A stretch of 64,000 nt of DNA, from the NCBI GenBank assembly GCA_900312665.1, contig ONZQ02000021.1, forward strand, positions 89,886-153,885, given 5' to 3'. The notes beneath the pieces are model-generated. The model worked only from the letters and a program-made list of their open reading frames with translations, did no database searches and was not told where the DNA came from. The DNA is from Cephalotrichum gorgonifer (Eukaryota > Ascomycota > Sordariomycetes > Microascales > Microascaceae). Of the stretch, positions 34,723 through 46,651 are shown piece after piece (the stretch's first letter is position 1; each line of letters opens with the position of its first letter). The translations under genes and the position numbers were made by a program.

Positions 34723-36997
34723 AATACCCCGGAAACAGCCGACGCAGCACCTCCCGTCGTCTTTGTTGGTGTTGTGAAGGACTCAAACTCGAGCGTACTC
34801 CTGGTGGTCTTGGCGCCGCTGGTACCTTGAACTGTGTTTTTTCCAATTTCCGGAATATCGCGGAGGGACATTGATACCGGATCTCCTCCAATTCTATTCG
34901 TTGGAAACAAGTACTTGTGTACGTCTTCCTCGATGACCTTTCTTCGAGTAGGGGTAACCCCGGGTTTAGTCGGTCAGTGCCCTTTATTAGATCCTAGGGC
35001 TGGGAGGTGAGATCATTCCATATTACCCCCCGCGCTAGAATTATAACCTCCCAGTAGTAATTCGTAAGAGGCCGTTGGAAACCAGGGTGTTGGGTACTAC
35101 CAGGTAATCTAGAGGCATACTTGTAGGCATGCATGCGTGAACTTCATTTGTCGACCTGTTATCCGGAATGGAGGGATTCATCCGGCCATGTTCGGCGTTC
35201 GTCGATCCAGGCCATCGATCGGTTGGGACGAACACCACACCCACCGCCGGCAAGTACCCGGATTGGAGAGTCTATACTCCGCGCAAGGAAGTCTGTAATA
35301 TTACTTAGCCTTCGTGGAAGCCAAAGGAAGAGAGTCCGACTCTTGTTGCTTGAACTTGTACTAGTGGGGCGCCGTTTTCTCGCGTCCATCCCTCATCAGA
35401 ATGAGTCGAAAGCATCCGCCTAACATCTGTAATTACTCGTACTTCCATCGCCGAATGCATCCATCCCACCTCAGACTGAGTCGAACGTAACTGACCCACT
35501 ATTCCGTATCTATCACCTATCTCCTATTCTTCGTGCTTGTTGTGCCCCCGTATTTCTTTCTCATGGGTCAGTGACAGTGCCCCGCAAAGGAAATTATGCT
35601 CACGGCGAGACGGGCTCCTCGAGCTTCCCGAGAAGTGGCGGAGGTATCTGTACCTGGCGGCGCTTTTCCGCCTCGCCCCACCCGTAGGGCCCCACGCCCA
35701 CGCCTCGGGGAGTTCAAGGAGCCCGCGCCTGGTCCGTGCGTGGGCATTGGCTGCGCATGCGGCAAACGTGCTACGTGCGTCTGCACGCGATGACTTCGTA
35801 TTGTACTACGTACTCGTGGGTGTGAAACGGAGGAACTTGGCTCGCACGAGTCGTGCCCCGCTAAGCTTGTGGGTTGGAGACATGATCTGCGCCTTGTGGT
35901 GGCGGCCTGCGACTTTCATCTCTTGCGAAGTTCTTAGGCGACTAGTCGTTCTGCGGAGTTTGCGGAGTTTGCGACTCGCAGAGTTTCGGTCGCGAATACT
36001 TGTGTTGTTCCACTCATGCTAATAATACTTTCTTCAAACAGAAGAAAACGTGTGTGAGATTGGTTGGCAAGGTAATTGCAGAATCCATGCTCCACCCCTC
36101 GCCCCACCCCCACTCACCAACACCAGAGCTTGTCACGTGTGAGACATGTTGTCTTCTCGTTTTCTATCTCTAGAGTCGAAAGGTATGAGTATTCAATTGG
36201 CAAGTACAAGAAATCCTTGAAGGCAGGAGCAATGGGCGTCGCGGCATCTTACGTGAGATGATGTGGCCCTGGATGAGGAAGAGTCCCGGAAGCGAGGCAG
36301 GCAGGACCGAAGGACCCTGTGGTGGTGGGGCGTGCCTTTAGTGGCATGTGGGGTGGAGACGGGAGGGCGGCCGCACTTTGTACTTGTACTTGTGTAACTC
36401 CGCCGTCCTTCTGGATGGATCCATTGAGCCCAAATCTCGCAACAGACGAACGAAAGTCCGCAGACGAACAAAAAAAATACTTCGTACCCTGGTCCCGTCC
36501 GGGGAACGGAACATCCCTCGACCGCGTCACGGTCCCTCCGCCGTCTGGCCGGTTCTGTCTTTTGTGGGTACCGTACCTTCCCTCCTGTTATCGGTCTTCC
36601 TTCCGCCTCTGTCGCAATACAAGTATTATTGTGGCATGTCCTCCTTCACCTTCCCCCTTCCCTTCCTTCTGTTTTCTTTCTGGCAGGAAGGATTGCGACA
36701 CATCTGCTGCACTTCACTTCCCCGAGTATTTCGGTTGGCCGTCAGGGTCTATTACTGAGATCGGGCTCTTGCTTTTCCCCCTTTCCCTTTTCCCTTACAC
36801 TTTAATTAATTGCTCTTCAGACCGAGCTCCTTCACACTCACTCCATTTTCACCCGTCTTTCCTTAATCTTAGTATCTACACCTACGCAACCGAAAATCGT
36901 ACGAACAGCTACGCCGCACCCCGCTAACACGCCCCAAGGCGTTGGCGATCGACCTTGAAAACTGAAGCTAAAGCTAGCAACTGCTAAATCCCAAAAC

Positions 36998-39900
36998 ATG
37001 TCTTCCTCCGAGAAGGACGGCATCACTGCCGCCCCCCTGCCCGAGAGCCCCGGCGTTTCCCGGACGCGCGCCACCTCCATGACCGAAGTGGGAAACAACG
37101 GCAGCTCCCGCGGGCCATCCCCCAGCCCCGACGACGAGAAGAAGGTGAAAGATGCCGATGTCGACTACGATGATGCCGCCGAGATGGAGCGCCGCCACTC
37201 TCTCGTCCAGTCCCTCGCGAGAGAGTACACCCGCCAGTCCCATGTTGACGCCACCGGCAACCCCTTCACGTCCGACCAGGACTCGCCCCTGAACCCGCTC
37301 TCCGACAACTTCAAAGCCAGCGCTTGGGCCAAGTCCATTGTCAACATGGTTTCCGGCGTCGGTGCCGACTTCCGCACCGCTGGTGTGGCCTTCGAGAACC
37401 TGAACGTGTACGGCTTCGGCGAGGCGACTGACTACCAGAAGGATGTCATGAACATCTGGCTTAGCGCGGGTAGCATGTTGCAGGGGCTCACTGGCCGCAA
37501 GGGCAAGCGGATCGACATTCTTCGTGACTTTGACGGTCTTGTGAAGAAGGGCGAGATGCTGGTCGTGCTTGGCCCGCCCGGTTCAGGTTGTTCGACGCTG
37601 CTGAAGACCATTGCGGGAGAGACGAGCGGTATTTATGTGGACGACAAGTCTCAGTTCAACTACCAGGGTGTGAGCGCCAAGGAGATGCACTCCCACCATC
37701 GAGGTGAAGCCATCTACACCGCCGAGGTTGATGCGCATTTCCCCCAGCTCAGCGTTGGTGATACCCTTACCTTCGCCGCCAAGGCCCGCAGGCCCCGCAA
37801 CCTCCCCCCTGGCGTGACGGCGACCAACTTCGCCGACCACCTCCGCGACGTCGTCATGGCCATGTTCGGCATCTCGCATACCATCAATACCCGGGTCGGT
37901 AACGAGTATATCCGTGGTGTCTCTGGTGGTGAGCGCAAGCGAGTCACCATCTCCGAGGCCGCACTCTCTGGCGCGCCTCTGCAGTGCTGGGACAACAGTA
38001 CCCGTGGTCTCGACTCCGCCAATGCCGTCGAGTTCTGCAAGACCCTGCGCCTCCAGTCCGGGCTCTTCAACAACACCGCTGTCGTGTCCATCTACCAGGC
38101 GCCCCAGTCCGCCTACGACCTGTTCGACAAGGTGACCGTGCTGTACGAGGGCAGGCAGATTTACTTTGGCAAGATTGATGATGCAAAGCGGTACTTCATC
38201 GACCTCGGGTTCCACTGCCCTCCCCGGCAGACCACCCCCGATTTCCTCACCAGCATGACCAGCCCCCAGGAGCGCATCGTCCGGGCCGGCATGGAGGGCA
38301 AGGCCCCACGCACACCCGATGACTTCGCTGCCGCCTGGAAGAACAGCGCCGACTACAGGGCCCTCAAGGCCGAGATCGAGCTGTACAACAGCGCCCACCC
38401 CGTCGGTGGGGCCGACGCCGACATCTTCCGTGCCAACAAGCAGGCTCAGCAGGCCAAGACCCAGAGGGTCAAGTCCCCCTTCACCCTGTCGTTCGGACAG
38501 CAGATTTCGCTCTGCCTGTGGCGCGCCTACAGGCGCCTCATCGGCGACCCCAGTCTGACCATTGGTGTAAGTACGGGGCTGACACGAGTGCTACTGTGGG
38601 AAACGTGCTAATCATTGCTTTCCTTGCTCTCTCACACAGGCTCTTATTGGTAACACGATCATGGGTCTCGTCATTAGCAGTGTGTTCTTCAACATCGGAA
38701 TGACCACGGACAGTTTCTTCCAACGTGGTGCCCTCCTCTTCTTCGCCTGTCTCATGAACGCCTTCGCCAGTGCCCTGGAAGTATGTTCCAACATTCTACC
38801 TGAGCCCCTTCTACCCCTGGAGTAAACTCAAGTCGTGCTAACTGCTCCTGCCCCCCAGATTCTCACGCTGTATGCGCAACGTCCCATCGTCGAGAAACAC
38901 GCCCGCTACGCGCTGTACCACCCGTCCGCTGAAGCAGTAGCCTCGATGGTGATGGACCTGCCATACAAGATCGCGAACTCGATTGTCTTCAACCTCGTGC
39001 TGTACTTCATGACTAACCTACGCCGCGAACCTGGTGCCTTCTTCTTCTTCTTGCTCACCACGTTCCTGGTCACGCTCACCATGTCTATGATGTTCCGCAC
39101 TATCGCCTCGTCGTCCCGCACACTCTCCCAGGCCATGGTGCCGGCGGCTATCATCATCCTGACGCTCATCATCTTCACTGGTTTCGTTGTCCCCGTGGAC
39201 TACATGCTCGACTGGTGCCGGTGGATCAACTACGTCGATCCCCTTGCCTATGCGTTCGAGTCACTGATGGTTAACGAGTTCCACGGCCGCGAGTTCATCT
39301 GCAATGCCTTCGTCCCTCCCAAGACTGAGGCCTTCGCCAAAACCCCCGACTCGAGCCGCATCTGCAGCGCTGTCGGTGCGATTAGCGGTACTGACCTCGT
39401 TCTCGGCGACGACTACCTGCGGCTTCAGTACAAGTACAGCTGGAGCCACCGGTGGAGGAACATTGGGGTCCTCATCGCCTTCATGGTCCTCTTCCTGATC
39501 ACCTACATCGTCTCGGCCGAGCTTGTCTCCGCGAAGAAGTCCAAGGGCGAGGTCCTTGTGTTCCGCCGTGGATACAAGCCCGCCGCCCTCAAGGAGAAGA
39601 AGGGTTCGGATGACCCCGAGGCCATGGAGGCTCAGGTCGGGCCCATCACCACCAGGACTACCATCGATGGGCAGGGTGGCAACATCCAGGAGTCGACCTC
39701 GATCTTCCACTGGAAGGATGTTTGCTACGATGTTAAGATCAAGGGGGAGGATAGGCGCATTCTGAACAACGTCGCCGGCTGGGTCAAGCCTGGTACCCTG
39801 ACTGCCCTCATGGGTGTCTCAGGTGCGGGTAAAACCACGCTCCTCGACTGCTTGGCCGACCGTATCTCCATGGGCGTCATTAGTGGTTCCATGCTTGTCG

Positions 39901-41645
39901 ATGGCCACCCGCGTGACGCCTCGTTCCAGCGCAAGACCGGCTACGTACAGCAGCAGGATCTCCACCTAGAGACCACTACGGTTCGCGAGGCCCTTAACTT
40001 CTCCGCTCTCCTCCGCCAGCCCGCCCATGTTCCCCGTGAGGAGAAGCTCGCTTATGTCGAGGAGTGCATCAAGCTTCTTGATATGCAGGAGTATGCCGAC
40101 GCCGTCGTTGGTGTTCCCGGCGAAGGTCTCAATGTCGAGCAGCGCAAGCGTCTCACTATCGGTGTCGAACTCGCGGCCAAGCCTCCCCTTCTGCTCTTCG
40201 TTGACGAGCCCACCTCGGGTCTCGACTCTCAGACCTCATGGGCCATTCTTGACCTCCTTGAGAAGCTCACCAAGAGCGGTCAGGCCATTCTCTGCACGAT
40301 CCATCAGCCCTCTGCCATGCTCTTCCAACGTTTCGATAGGCTCCTCTTCCTCCAGAAGGGCGGCCAGACGGTTTACTTTGGCGATATCGGCGAGGGTTCT
40401 GAGATTATGACGTCGTACTTTGAGCGCATCAGCGGAACGAAGTGCCCTGAGTCGGCCAACCCCGCTGAGTGGATGCTCGAGGTCATCGGCGCCGCGCCCG
40501 GCTCGGAGACGGACATCAACTGGTTCGATGCTTGGAAGGCAAGCCCGGAGTGCGCACAGGTTAACGCCGAGCTCCAGAGACTCGAGGACGACCGCGGCCT
40601 CGCGCCCTCAAAGACGCACGACGCAGCCAGCTACAGGGAGTTCGCGGCGCCATTCGGCGAGCAGCTCCGTGCCGTCCTGCACCGCGTGTTCCAGCAGTAC
40701 TGGAGGACACCCAGCTACATCTACTCCAAGATGGCTCTCGGCACCTTGGTGGCGCTCTTCATCGGTCTCGTGTTCCTCAACGCCCCTAACACGATCCTCG
40801 GTCTCCAGAACCAGATGTTCGCCATCTTCAACATTCTCACCGTCTTCGGCCAGCTCGTGCAGCAGACCATGCCCTACTTTGTGATCCAGCGAGACCTCTA
40901 CGAGGTGCGCGAGAGGCCGTCGAAGGTGTACAGCTGGAAGGTGTTCATGATAAGCCAGATCATCGTCGAGCTGCCCTGGTGCATCCTGCTGTCCGTGTTT
41001 ATGTACGCCTGCTGGTACTACCCCGTGGGCCTGTACAACAACGCCTCCGAAGCGGGCCAGCTCCACGAGCGCGGAGCCCTCACGTGGCTGTACCTGATGG
41101 TCTTCCTGCTCTTCACGTCCACGTTCACGGACCTCATCATCGCCGGGTTCGAGACGGCCGAGGCGGGCGGGAACATCGCCAACCTTCTCTTCACACTGGT
41201 CCTCATCTTCTGCGGTGTCCTCGCGACGCCGGATACGATGCCCCGGTTCTGGATCTTCATGTACTACCTCTCGCCCTTCACGTACCTCGTGTCGGGCATG
41301 CTGTCGGTGTCGATGGGAGGCGCGGCGGTGACGTGCGACGTCACCGAGTACCTCGTCATGCCGCCGCCGCCGGGGGAGACCTGCGGGGAGTTCCTCGGGC
41401 AGTTCGCGGCGCAGGCGGGCGGGTACCTGCTCAACCAGTCGGCGACAGACCAGTGCCACTACTGCCCCATGGCGTCGACGGACACGTTCCTCACGGCTGT
41501 GAAGGCGGAGTACGGCGACCGGTGGAGGAACTTTGGCATCATGTGGGCGTACATCATCTTCAACGCCTGTGGCGCGCTGGTGGTGTACTGGCTCGTCAGG
41601 GTGCCCAAGAAGGGCGGCCTCTTTGGCAAGAAGAAGACGGAGTAG
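36998..41645 (+). CDS. PDR-type (ABCG) full-size drug-efflux transporter
   Basis: Three exons: 36998-38566, 38640-38780, 38859-41645; 1498 residues, the usual length. Domain order is NBD-TMD-NBD-TMD. The first nucleotide-binding domain has GPPGSGCSTLL near 192 (Walker A with Cys in place of Lys, typical of fungal PDR proteins), the signature VSGGERKRVTI near 308 and CWDNSTRGLDSANA near 330. The second has GVSGAGKTTLLDCLADR near 888, a degenerate signature LNVEQRKRLTIGVEL near 994 and LLLFVDEPTSGLDSQTS near 1014. Each is followed by a hydrophobic six-helix region. It should sit in the plasma membrane and export hydrophobic toxicants, azoles or metabolites with ATP. The asymmetric sites, one degenerate, are normal for the family. 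Both introns fall at the start of the first membrane domain. The exact substrate is unknown. Confidence 0.96.
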
Positions 41646-42569
41646 ACCTGCTTCTGTCCTCGGACGAAGGGCGTGGGAGAGGGGAAGGAAGTAATTACGG
41701 CCTCTTTGGATTGGATGGGATATATGGTTTCATTTTTCCGCATTTTTCGGGGGGGTTTTGTAAAACTCCCTATTTTCTAACATCTACTTCCTACTCATTT
41801 TCTACGTCATATCTTCCCTCTCACTCTTTCTTTTTTCCTTTTTTTTTATACTAGATTTGTGCTGAGCATAGGCATAGATGTGGACTGATCTGTACATCAA
41901 TCATCGTCGTCGTTGATAGACTTTTCTTTCTTTTGAGTAGTTTCGTTTAGGTTACAAGGTCCTACGGGATTAAGAAGTAAAGAAATTCATAAAAGTTTCG
42001 AAATAGCTGTGGGGTTTAATGTGTCTCCAATGTCTAATTCGCTCGGTCACGACTCGAGTTGAGGGGAGTCGTGTGAGTTACTCGAGCCGGACGGACGAAA
42101 CAGAACGCCTTCCGTCGAGTCTGCCTTGTCCACCTCATTTGTTCATCCCTTCCGCTTCGTCCCTTTGCGGTCGAGAAGGATTATACGAGACCAGACCGAC
42201 GTCCCGTTCCCCGGAGCAAGTGGTCTGAGGATCGACGGGTGGGAAGATGTGCGAAACGGGGTGTTCGCGCACGGATGGGAGTCATATTGGAGCGGGCTGG
42301 TTTTGTGAAACGTGGGAGGGAGATCCATCGGACGATGTGCAGATGGGTGAGCTGACGTCCGGGTATAAGTGATGGTTGAAGCATATACACGACAAGGATG
42401 TATAAGGTATACGTATATAGGTCGAGTGGAATCTACATACGAGTCGAGTAGAGCAATCCGGAGAACTTAAGTGCTCGAGATTGAAAGATATACCACACTT
42501 CTCGGTGAATTTTTCATCCGGCGACAAAGCGGCAAATAAAAGGAATCAAAGAAGAAAGAAAATAATAGA
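41646..42569. other. 3' region of the transporter and promoter of the Gly-rich gene
   Basis: T-rich 3' sequence after the transporter stop (41735-41860) is probably its UTR and poly(A) region. Further on, a TATA-rich stretch (about 42400-42420) may serve the gene at 42570. No further frame is convincing. Confidence 0.5.
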
Positions 42570-43193
42570 ATGAACGACGCGAACACCGGCCCGCGGAGGG
42601 CCAACTCGACGAATCCGCGCCCGGGACAGTCGTCGTTCCCGCGGACCTCGCAACGCGGGGGGCACAACGGATCGGCGCAGCAGTCCCGGAACCAGAACGA
42701 GAGCGGGGGACAGGGTCAATACCAGGGACAGGCTCAGAACGACGGGTACTACGCCCAGAACAACGGGTACTACTCCCAAGGGACGTACTACGCCCCGCCG
42801 CCTACGAGCTTCGCCTTCGCCCGCTCGCGAGAGAGCTTCTTCCGACGGGATGCGACGTCGATGTTTGGCGATGGGTTCTTCGGCCCCGGGGCCTTTGGGA
42901 GGGGGTCGGAGGGGGGTGTGTTTGGTGGGGGGTTCGGCGTCGGGGGTGTGACGGGGAACCTGACGGGGTTTGTGCTCGGCGGGGAGAGGTCGGGGGGCGG
43001 CGTCCGGGGTCTTGGTGCGGGGGGGATCGGGATCGGGGGATTTGGAGTTGGGGCTGGGGGGGTCGATATCGCGGGGATTAGGGTGCCGTTGGGGGTGAAT
43101 ATCACTGTCGCTAGGGAGGAGAGGAAGGAGAGGAAAGAAAAGGAGGCTAGTGTTGTGGAAGAGGAGGAGGACAGTCCTGCTGACGCGGACTAG
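42570..43193 (+). CDS. Gly/Asn/Gln-rich low-complexity protein, function unknown
   Basis: Single exon of 207 residues starting MNDANTGPRRANSTNPRPGQ. Residues 25-75 are Asn/Gln/Gly/Tyr-rich with repeated NDGYYAQ and NNGYYSQ, prion-like in composition. A short less biased stretch (TSFAFARSRESFFRRDATSM) follows, then a long Gly-rich tail (FGGGFGVGGV type) and an acidic/basic C-terminus. A Gly-rich chain can arise from GC-rich DNA in any frame, and the opposite strand is also open (42546-43244, Pro-rich). The plus frame is preferred because it has a sensible ATG, mixed N-terminal composition and an ordered charged end. No domain is recognised. Confidence 0.5.
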   Translation: MNDANTGPRRANSTNPRPGQSSFPRTSQRGGHNGSAQQSRNQNESGGQGQYQGQAQNDGYYAQNNGYYSQGTYYAPPPTSFAFARSRESFFRRDATSMFGDGFFGPGAFGRGSEGGVFGGGFGVGGVTGNLTGFVLGGERSGGGVRGLGAGGIGIGGFGVGAGGVDIAGIRVPLGVNITVAREERKERKEKEASVVEEEEDSPADAD

Positions 43194-43224
43194 TGCATTG
43201 GTGGCGGATAGGTTTCGTGGCGCT

Positions 43225-43314
43225 GGGCTTAGTGCGTCTAGCACTCTGAGTGATTGGTATCATCCCCAGGGCCTTAGTACGTCTAGTAATCCGAGTGATT
43301 GGTGTCGTCCCCAG
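43225..43314. repeat. 45-bp direct tandem repeat, two copies
   Basis: Copies 43225-43269 and 43270-43314 abut exactly and match at 38 of 45 positions by eye, each ending CCCCAG. They begin 31 bases after the stop of the Gly-rich gene, so they probably lie in its 3' UTR. Six of the seven differences are transitions. Confidence 0.9.
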
Positions 43315-43912
43315 CCTCTAAAGGTGTGAAGTACCCTTCCCCGGTGTTCCGGCCCTTCGGCGCCCGTGAGCCGGAAACGGCCCCACTTTCGGAGAGCTCT
43401 CATTCCAGCGCCCGCGCCCGTTTTTGGAAAAAGCACACATTCCAACCGCGGGGGAGACCTCGATATTTCTTTAGGTCGGAGAAGAGGCGAAGCAAAAATG
43501 AATTTATTTTTGTCAACCCCTTTCCCTTTTTTTACTGTTATCATTTGGCCTCGTGGTGTTGAACAAAAAGCTTTCGCGAACGTTCAATGAGAGAGCAAAG
43601 CGGTTGACCGGCGCTCGCCGGACAGCTCCGGGGCCTTACCATGGGATTTGTGTGCGCAGTATTCTCGACAATGAGCTACCCGGGGAGGAAGCAAGAAGCG
43701 CCGTACGAACTGTACCACTTCAGATACGGCGTCCGTAGCTAGAGACAAAGAAGTCCCGCCGAGGCGCTCGATTTGTTTCCCCCTCCCCGCCCTCGAGGTT
43801 TGTCCCTCCAGCCCTCACTCGATCCCCCATTGTTGGCACGAGTGTGCGGATTCCTTCCACCGGATCGTTATCGAGCACGGGAGAGCGCATTTGCACAGCA
43901 CACAACAAGGCA
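43315..43912. other. Intergenic, no gene seen
   Basis: Between the 45-bp repeats and tRNA-Pro. Contains an imperfect stretch of A/T-rich sequence near 43495-43560. No frame with family motifs. Confidence 0.6.
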
Positions 43913-44013
43913 GCCTTGGTGGTCTAGTGGTATGATTGTCGCTTCGGGTGAAAAATCCCCATCACGATACACGTGGATGTGACAGGTCCCGGGTTCAAAT
44001 CCCGGCTAAGGCC
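43913..44013 (+). tRNA. tRNA-Pro(CGG) with 29-base intron
   Basis: Acceptor GCCTTGG pairs with CTAAGGC (one G-T wobble), the D arm holds GTCTAGTGGTATGAT, and the T arm CCGGG-TTCAAAT-CCCGG pairs perfectly. The anticodon stem GTCGC pairs with GTGAC after removing an intron at 43949-43977, placed canonically one base after the anticodon CGG (43945-43947). A seven-T Pol III terminator follows at 44018-44024. A box TGGTCTAGTGG and B box GGTTCAAATCC are intact. It decodes CCG proline codons. Confidence 0.93.
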
Positions 44014-44671
44014 CGTCTTTTTTTATGTTTTTCTCGCTTTTTATCTAGCACGATCGAAGCTAGGTGGAAGGACTCCCTTGTAGTTGCCTAGGCACGCATG
44101 CTTTGGGCGCTCAGTGTGGGGAGGAGGAGGGCTGTCGAAACAACTCGTTTTGGCCGTGTTAGTGCTGCTTGCGAAATGGAACAATGACATTCTGCGAGGT
44201 ATGATCTCTTTGCGGCAACCTATACATCGCAAGTCGAAACTTTCCCTTTGTCTATTCTTTTGGTTTCCGGTTGTTTCCCTAACCTGGAAGGAGGGGGGCA
44301 TCCATGGGTATTTAGTCGCTAGTTGCCCGGAATGCTCTGGTTCGGTTTCAGAAGAAGGGGGTAGGAGAACAGCTCGCCGGAGAGAATGGGAATAATCCAT
44401 TCAACATTCAATGAGACGTATCTTCCGAAGAGGGGGCACTGGCATGTCTTCAGGACAGGACAAAGAGGATCGCTTAAGGCCGCTTTCTCAAGAGCGTACC
44501 GCCCAACATCGTAGACTTCGTCGACTGGGACTTCTTGAGCCTTGGTTTCGAAGATCGTGAATTCCCCCCTGGCCCCCCCAAATATCCCAATCGTGATCTA
44601 ATCACGCACTACGGCAAGCTCACCGGAGGATCGTAAAACATAAAACAGACAAAAGCCCCTTACTAAAAAGA
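44014..44671. other. Intergenic with a possible short coding remnant
   Basis: After the tRNA terminator no full gene is seen. At about 44475-44636 a frame closed on both sides reads FLKSVPPNIVDFVDWDFLSL and ends YGKLTGGS then TAA. It has coding-like composition but no start and no recognised family; it may be the decayed 3' end of a gene. Confidence 0.4.
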
Positions 44672-45400
44672 ATGAAGGTCGCGAAAGCCCAGCCTCCTAG
44701 CGACATCGATCTCGGCACGCGGGAGGCGAACTACTGCCTCGAGCACTTCCTCGCCGCCGCATCGCGCTACTACGCCTCCGCGTGCCCCCTCGCCGAGGAG
44801 CTCCTCTCCCGTGCAAACCGCCTCTGCTCCAACGAGGCCAAGAGGCTATCCGCCCCCGTGCGCGTCCAGCCGTCCCGCGTGGTGAAGAAGCGGCCGGCCG
44901 GTCCGCCGGGGCAGACGGAGGATGAGTCCCGTCGAAGGTTGGGTGTTGAGAGGAAGATCAGAGGGCTGATGTCCGCTATGCCGATAGGAACTGATGAGAG
45001 GGGGGCGGTGATGGGCAAGGGGAGGTGGATGGGGGAGTTGAGGGCGAGGGCGGAGGGGGAGGTTGCCCGGAAGGCGGCGGAGAGGTATATGGCGACGGCG
45101 GGGGCTTGTGTTTTTGGGGCTAGGACGTGGAGGTGTCGGGATTGTGAGCGGGAGGGGAGGGCGGCGCCGGGGGCCAAGACAAGAGCCGGGACCCGGGCGG
45201 GGGGGATAAGGGGTAGGAAGCGGAGTATGGGGCTCGCTGTTGCGCCGGTGGCGAGGATTGAAGGAGAGGTTGCTTTGGTTGCTGGGATAGGGTGGGGATA
45301 CTGGTGGGGGGTGGATATACCGGAGGAGGAGATCGTGAGGTTTGGGGGGCTGGGGTTTGTGGTGGATGTCTGCGGGCATGCACTTCTGATGTTTGTGTAA
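44672..45400 (+). CDS. Unrecognised 242-residue protein
   Basis: Single exon starting MKVAKAQPPSDIDLGTREAN. The first 65 residues look helical and are written with strongly C-ending codons, as in well-used genes: LEHFLAAASRYYASACPLAE then LLSRANRLCSNEAKRLSAP. The middle is Arg/Gly-rich, with a CRDC pair near 150. The C-terminus is hydrophobic (VAGIGWGYWWGV and FGGLGFVVDVCGHALLMFV), compatible with membrane association. The N-terminal helix with ANRLC...R vaguely recalls the Rpr2/Snm1 RNase P subunit, but the zinc-binding cysteines of that family are not in place, so I do not assign it. Codon bias weakens in the second half, and an unrecognised intron is possible. Confidence 0.55.
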   Translation: MKVAKAQPPSDIDLGTREANYCLEHFLAAASRYYASACPLAEELLSRANRLCSNEAKRLSAPVRVQPSRVVKKRPAGPPGQTEDESRRRLGVERKIRGLMSAMPIGTDERGAVMGKGRWMGELRARAEGEVARKAAERYMATAGACVFGARTWRCRDCEREGRAAPGAKTRAGTRAGGIRGRKRSMGLAVAPVARIEGEVALVAGIGWGYWWGVDIPEEEIVRFGGLGFVVDVCGHALLMFV

Positions 45401-46651
45401 GGGTATGGTATGTATGGCGTTGATGTTCCTGACTACTGGCTAAGAGTACGGGAATCGGAACGTTTACAAAGCGCCTCTCTAGGAAGATTAAACCCCAGGG
45501 GTTTAGTTTCCTGGGCGTTCTCACTTATAGCTGGGGCAACCTCTGCTGCCGTCTAACACGAGGGAGTAAACTGTTTCACGTAGAGCATGATTCCTGGAGA
45601 GTACGGTTTTACCCACCCGAGCTCCTGCTGCTCTGCCCCTCCCTTACACCAAGAGATGGTAAGGCTGCGACTTCGGAGCACCATGCCGAGGACATGTTGT
45701 CCCACCCACCCAGCCTCAGTCAACCACACCATCTGAACGCCAACTACTACCAGCTAAACCTCCGAGAAGATCAAAGGCGGTTAGACCTCCTTCGCCAAGG
45801 GACGCCCAGAAGGCAAACCAGGCCAGGAAACCACCCCAGAAATCCGGGGGAGACACACAAACAGGCAAGGGGTCCCCTTTCCCAGCTGTCACCCGAGTCA
45901 GAGTTTAGTAATAGCAAAGCCAGCCCCAAGCCCAGCCCGGCCAACCGGAAGACTGTCCTCCCCTCCCTCCCCTCCCACTCCCACTCTCTAGCCTCCCTGT
46001 TCCCAAGCCTCCCCCCCGCTGATATCCCGCTCGGTACCGGTTTTGGGCTTGGGGGAAGGCTTGAGGGCGTGGGTGTGGACGTGGTGGATGACCTACCGCG
46101 CGAGGCATGGTTCGACGCACATAAGCCGCAGTGCCGGGCTTGCCGCACAAGTCGCGCATGGGTTAGGAAGGGGGGAAGGGGGAAGGGGCGAGGGGGCCCT
46201 GATGTACCACTTCCTAGAGGTCACGCGGGGGTTGATACCTTGTTATCTGATGGATGGTTGTGGCCCTTGGCGGGATTTGTGCGGCGTGGGGCGCTCAGCG
46301 AATGAAGATGAACCCCTCTCCTGTCTTGCCCATGTATCGTCACTAATACCTTGTGTTAGAGGGTGGGAAAGTGTGGGAGAAAAGCGGGACTAAAAGCGGG
46401 ATCAGCGACAAGTGAGCAGTTTAGCGCAGTTTTTCTAAACTATCTCCTCTCTATGGACGCTGCCTCTCTCCGCGTGGTACTTCGTAAACCCGGAGCCACC
46501 CGTCTATGCTATATAAAGCCCAACTCCGAGCCGCCCCCCCTCTTTCTCACGTCTCGAAGTTCTAGACCACCGACACCAAATCTCACAGCTCAGCTTACAT
46601 TCAAATCACAAACCTCCTAAACTCTTCTCCCGAGAATACCAAATCGTCAAC
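45401..46651. other. Intergenic, promoter region of the metallothionein
   Basis: No convincing gene. A 203-codon frame at 45694-46305 is Pro/Ser-rich then basic, with no motif, and overlaps open frames on the other strand. Confidence 0.55.
46512..46517 (+). promoter_or_regulatory. TATA box of the metallothionein gene
   Basis: TATAAA in ATATAAAGCC, 140 bases before the metallothionein ATG, followed by a CT/CA-rich leader without ATG. A consensus TATA box is common in stress-induced fungal genes. The assignment is by position only. Confidence 0.6.

Larger units (their letters stand above)
31781..36997. other. 5.2-kb gene-free region before the ABC transporter
   Basis: No supported gene. It contains a 54-bp tandem duplication at 33098-33200, a poly-G tract near 33390, a hairpin at 34699-34722, several TACTTGTAC-type words and, from about 36560, pyrimidine-rich sequence that is probably the promoter and leader of the transporter gene. 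Confidence 0.6.

Noticed and set aside
23832..41645. A biosynthetic gene cluster formed by the monooxygenase, the adenylating LYS2 enzyme and the ABC transporter
   Set aside because: LYS2 has the full motif set of the primary lysine enzyme, no other backbone or tailoring genes are present, and multi-kilobase gaps separate the three genes.
42546..43244. 232-codon Pro-rich minus-strand frame opposite the Gly-rich gene
   Set aside because: Pro/Arg/Ser composition is the mirror image of a Gly-rich plus-strand frame in GC-rich DNA; the plus frame has the better start and a structured charged end.
45694..46305. 203-codon plus-strand frame before the metallothionein
   Set aside because: Low-complexity Pro/Ser/Gly stretches, no motif, open frames on both strands.
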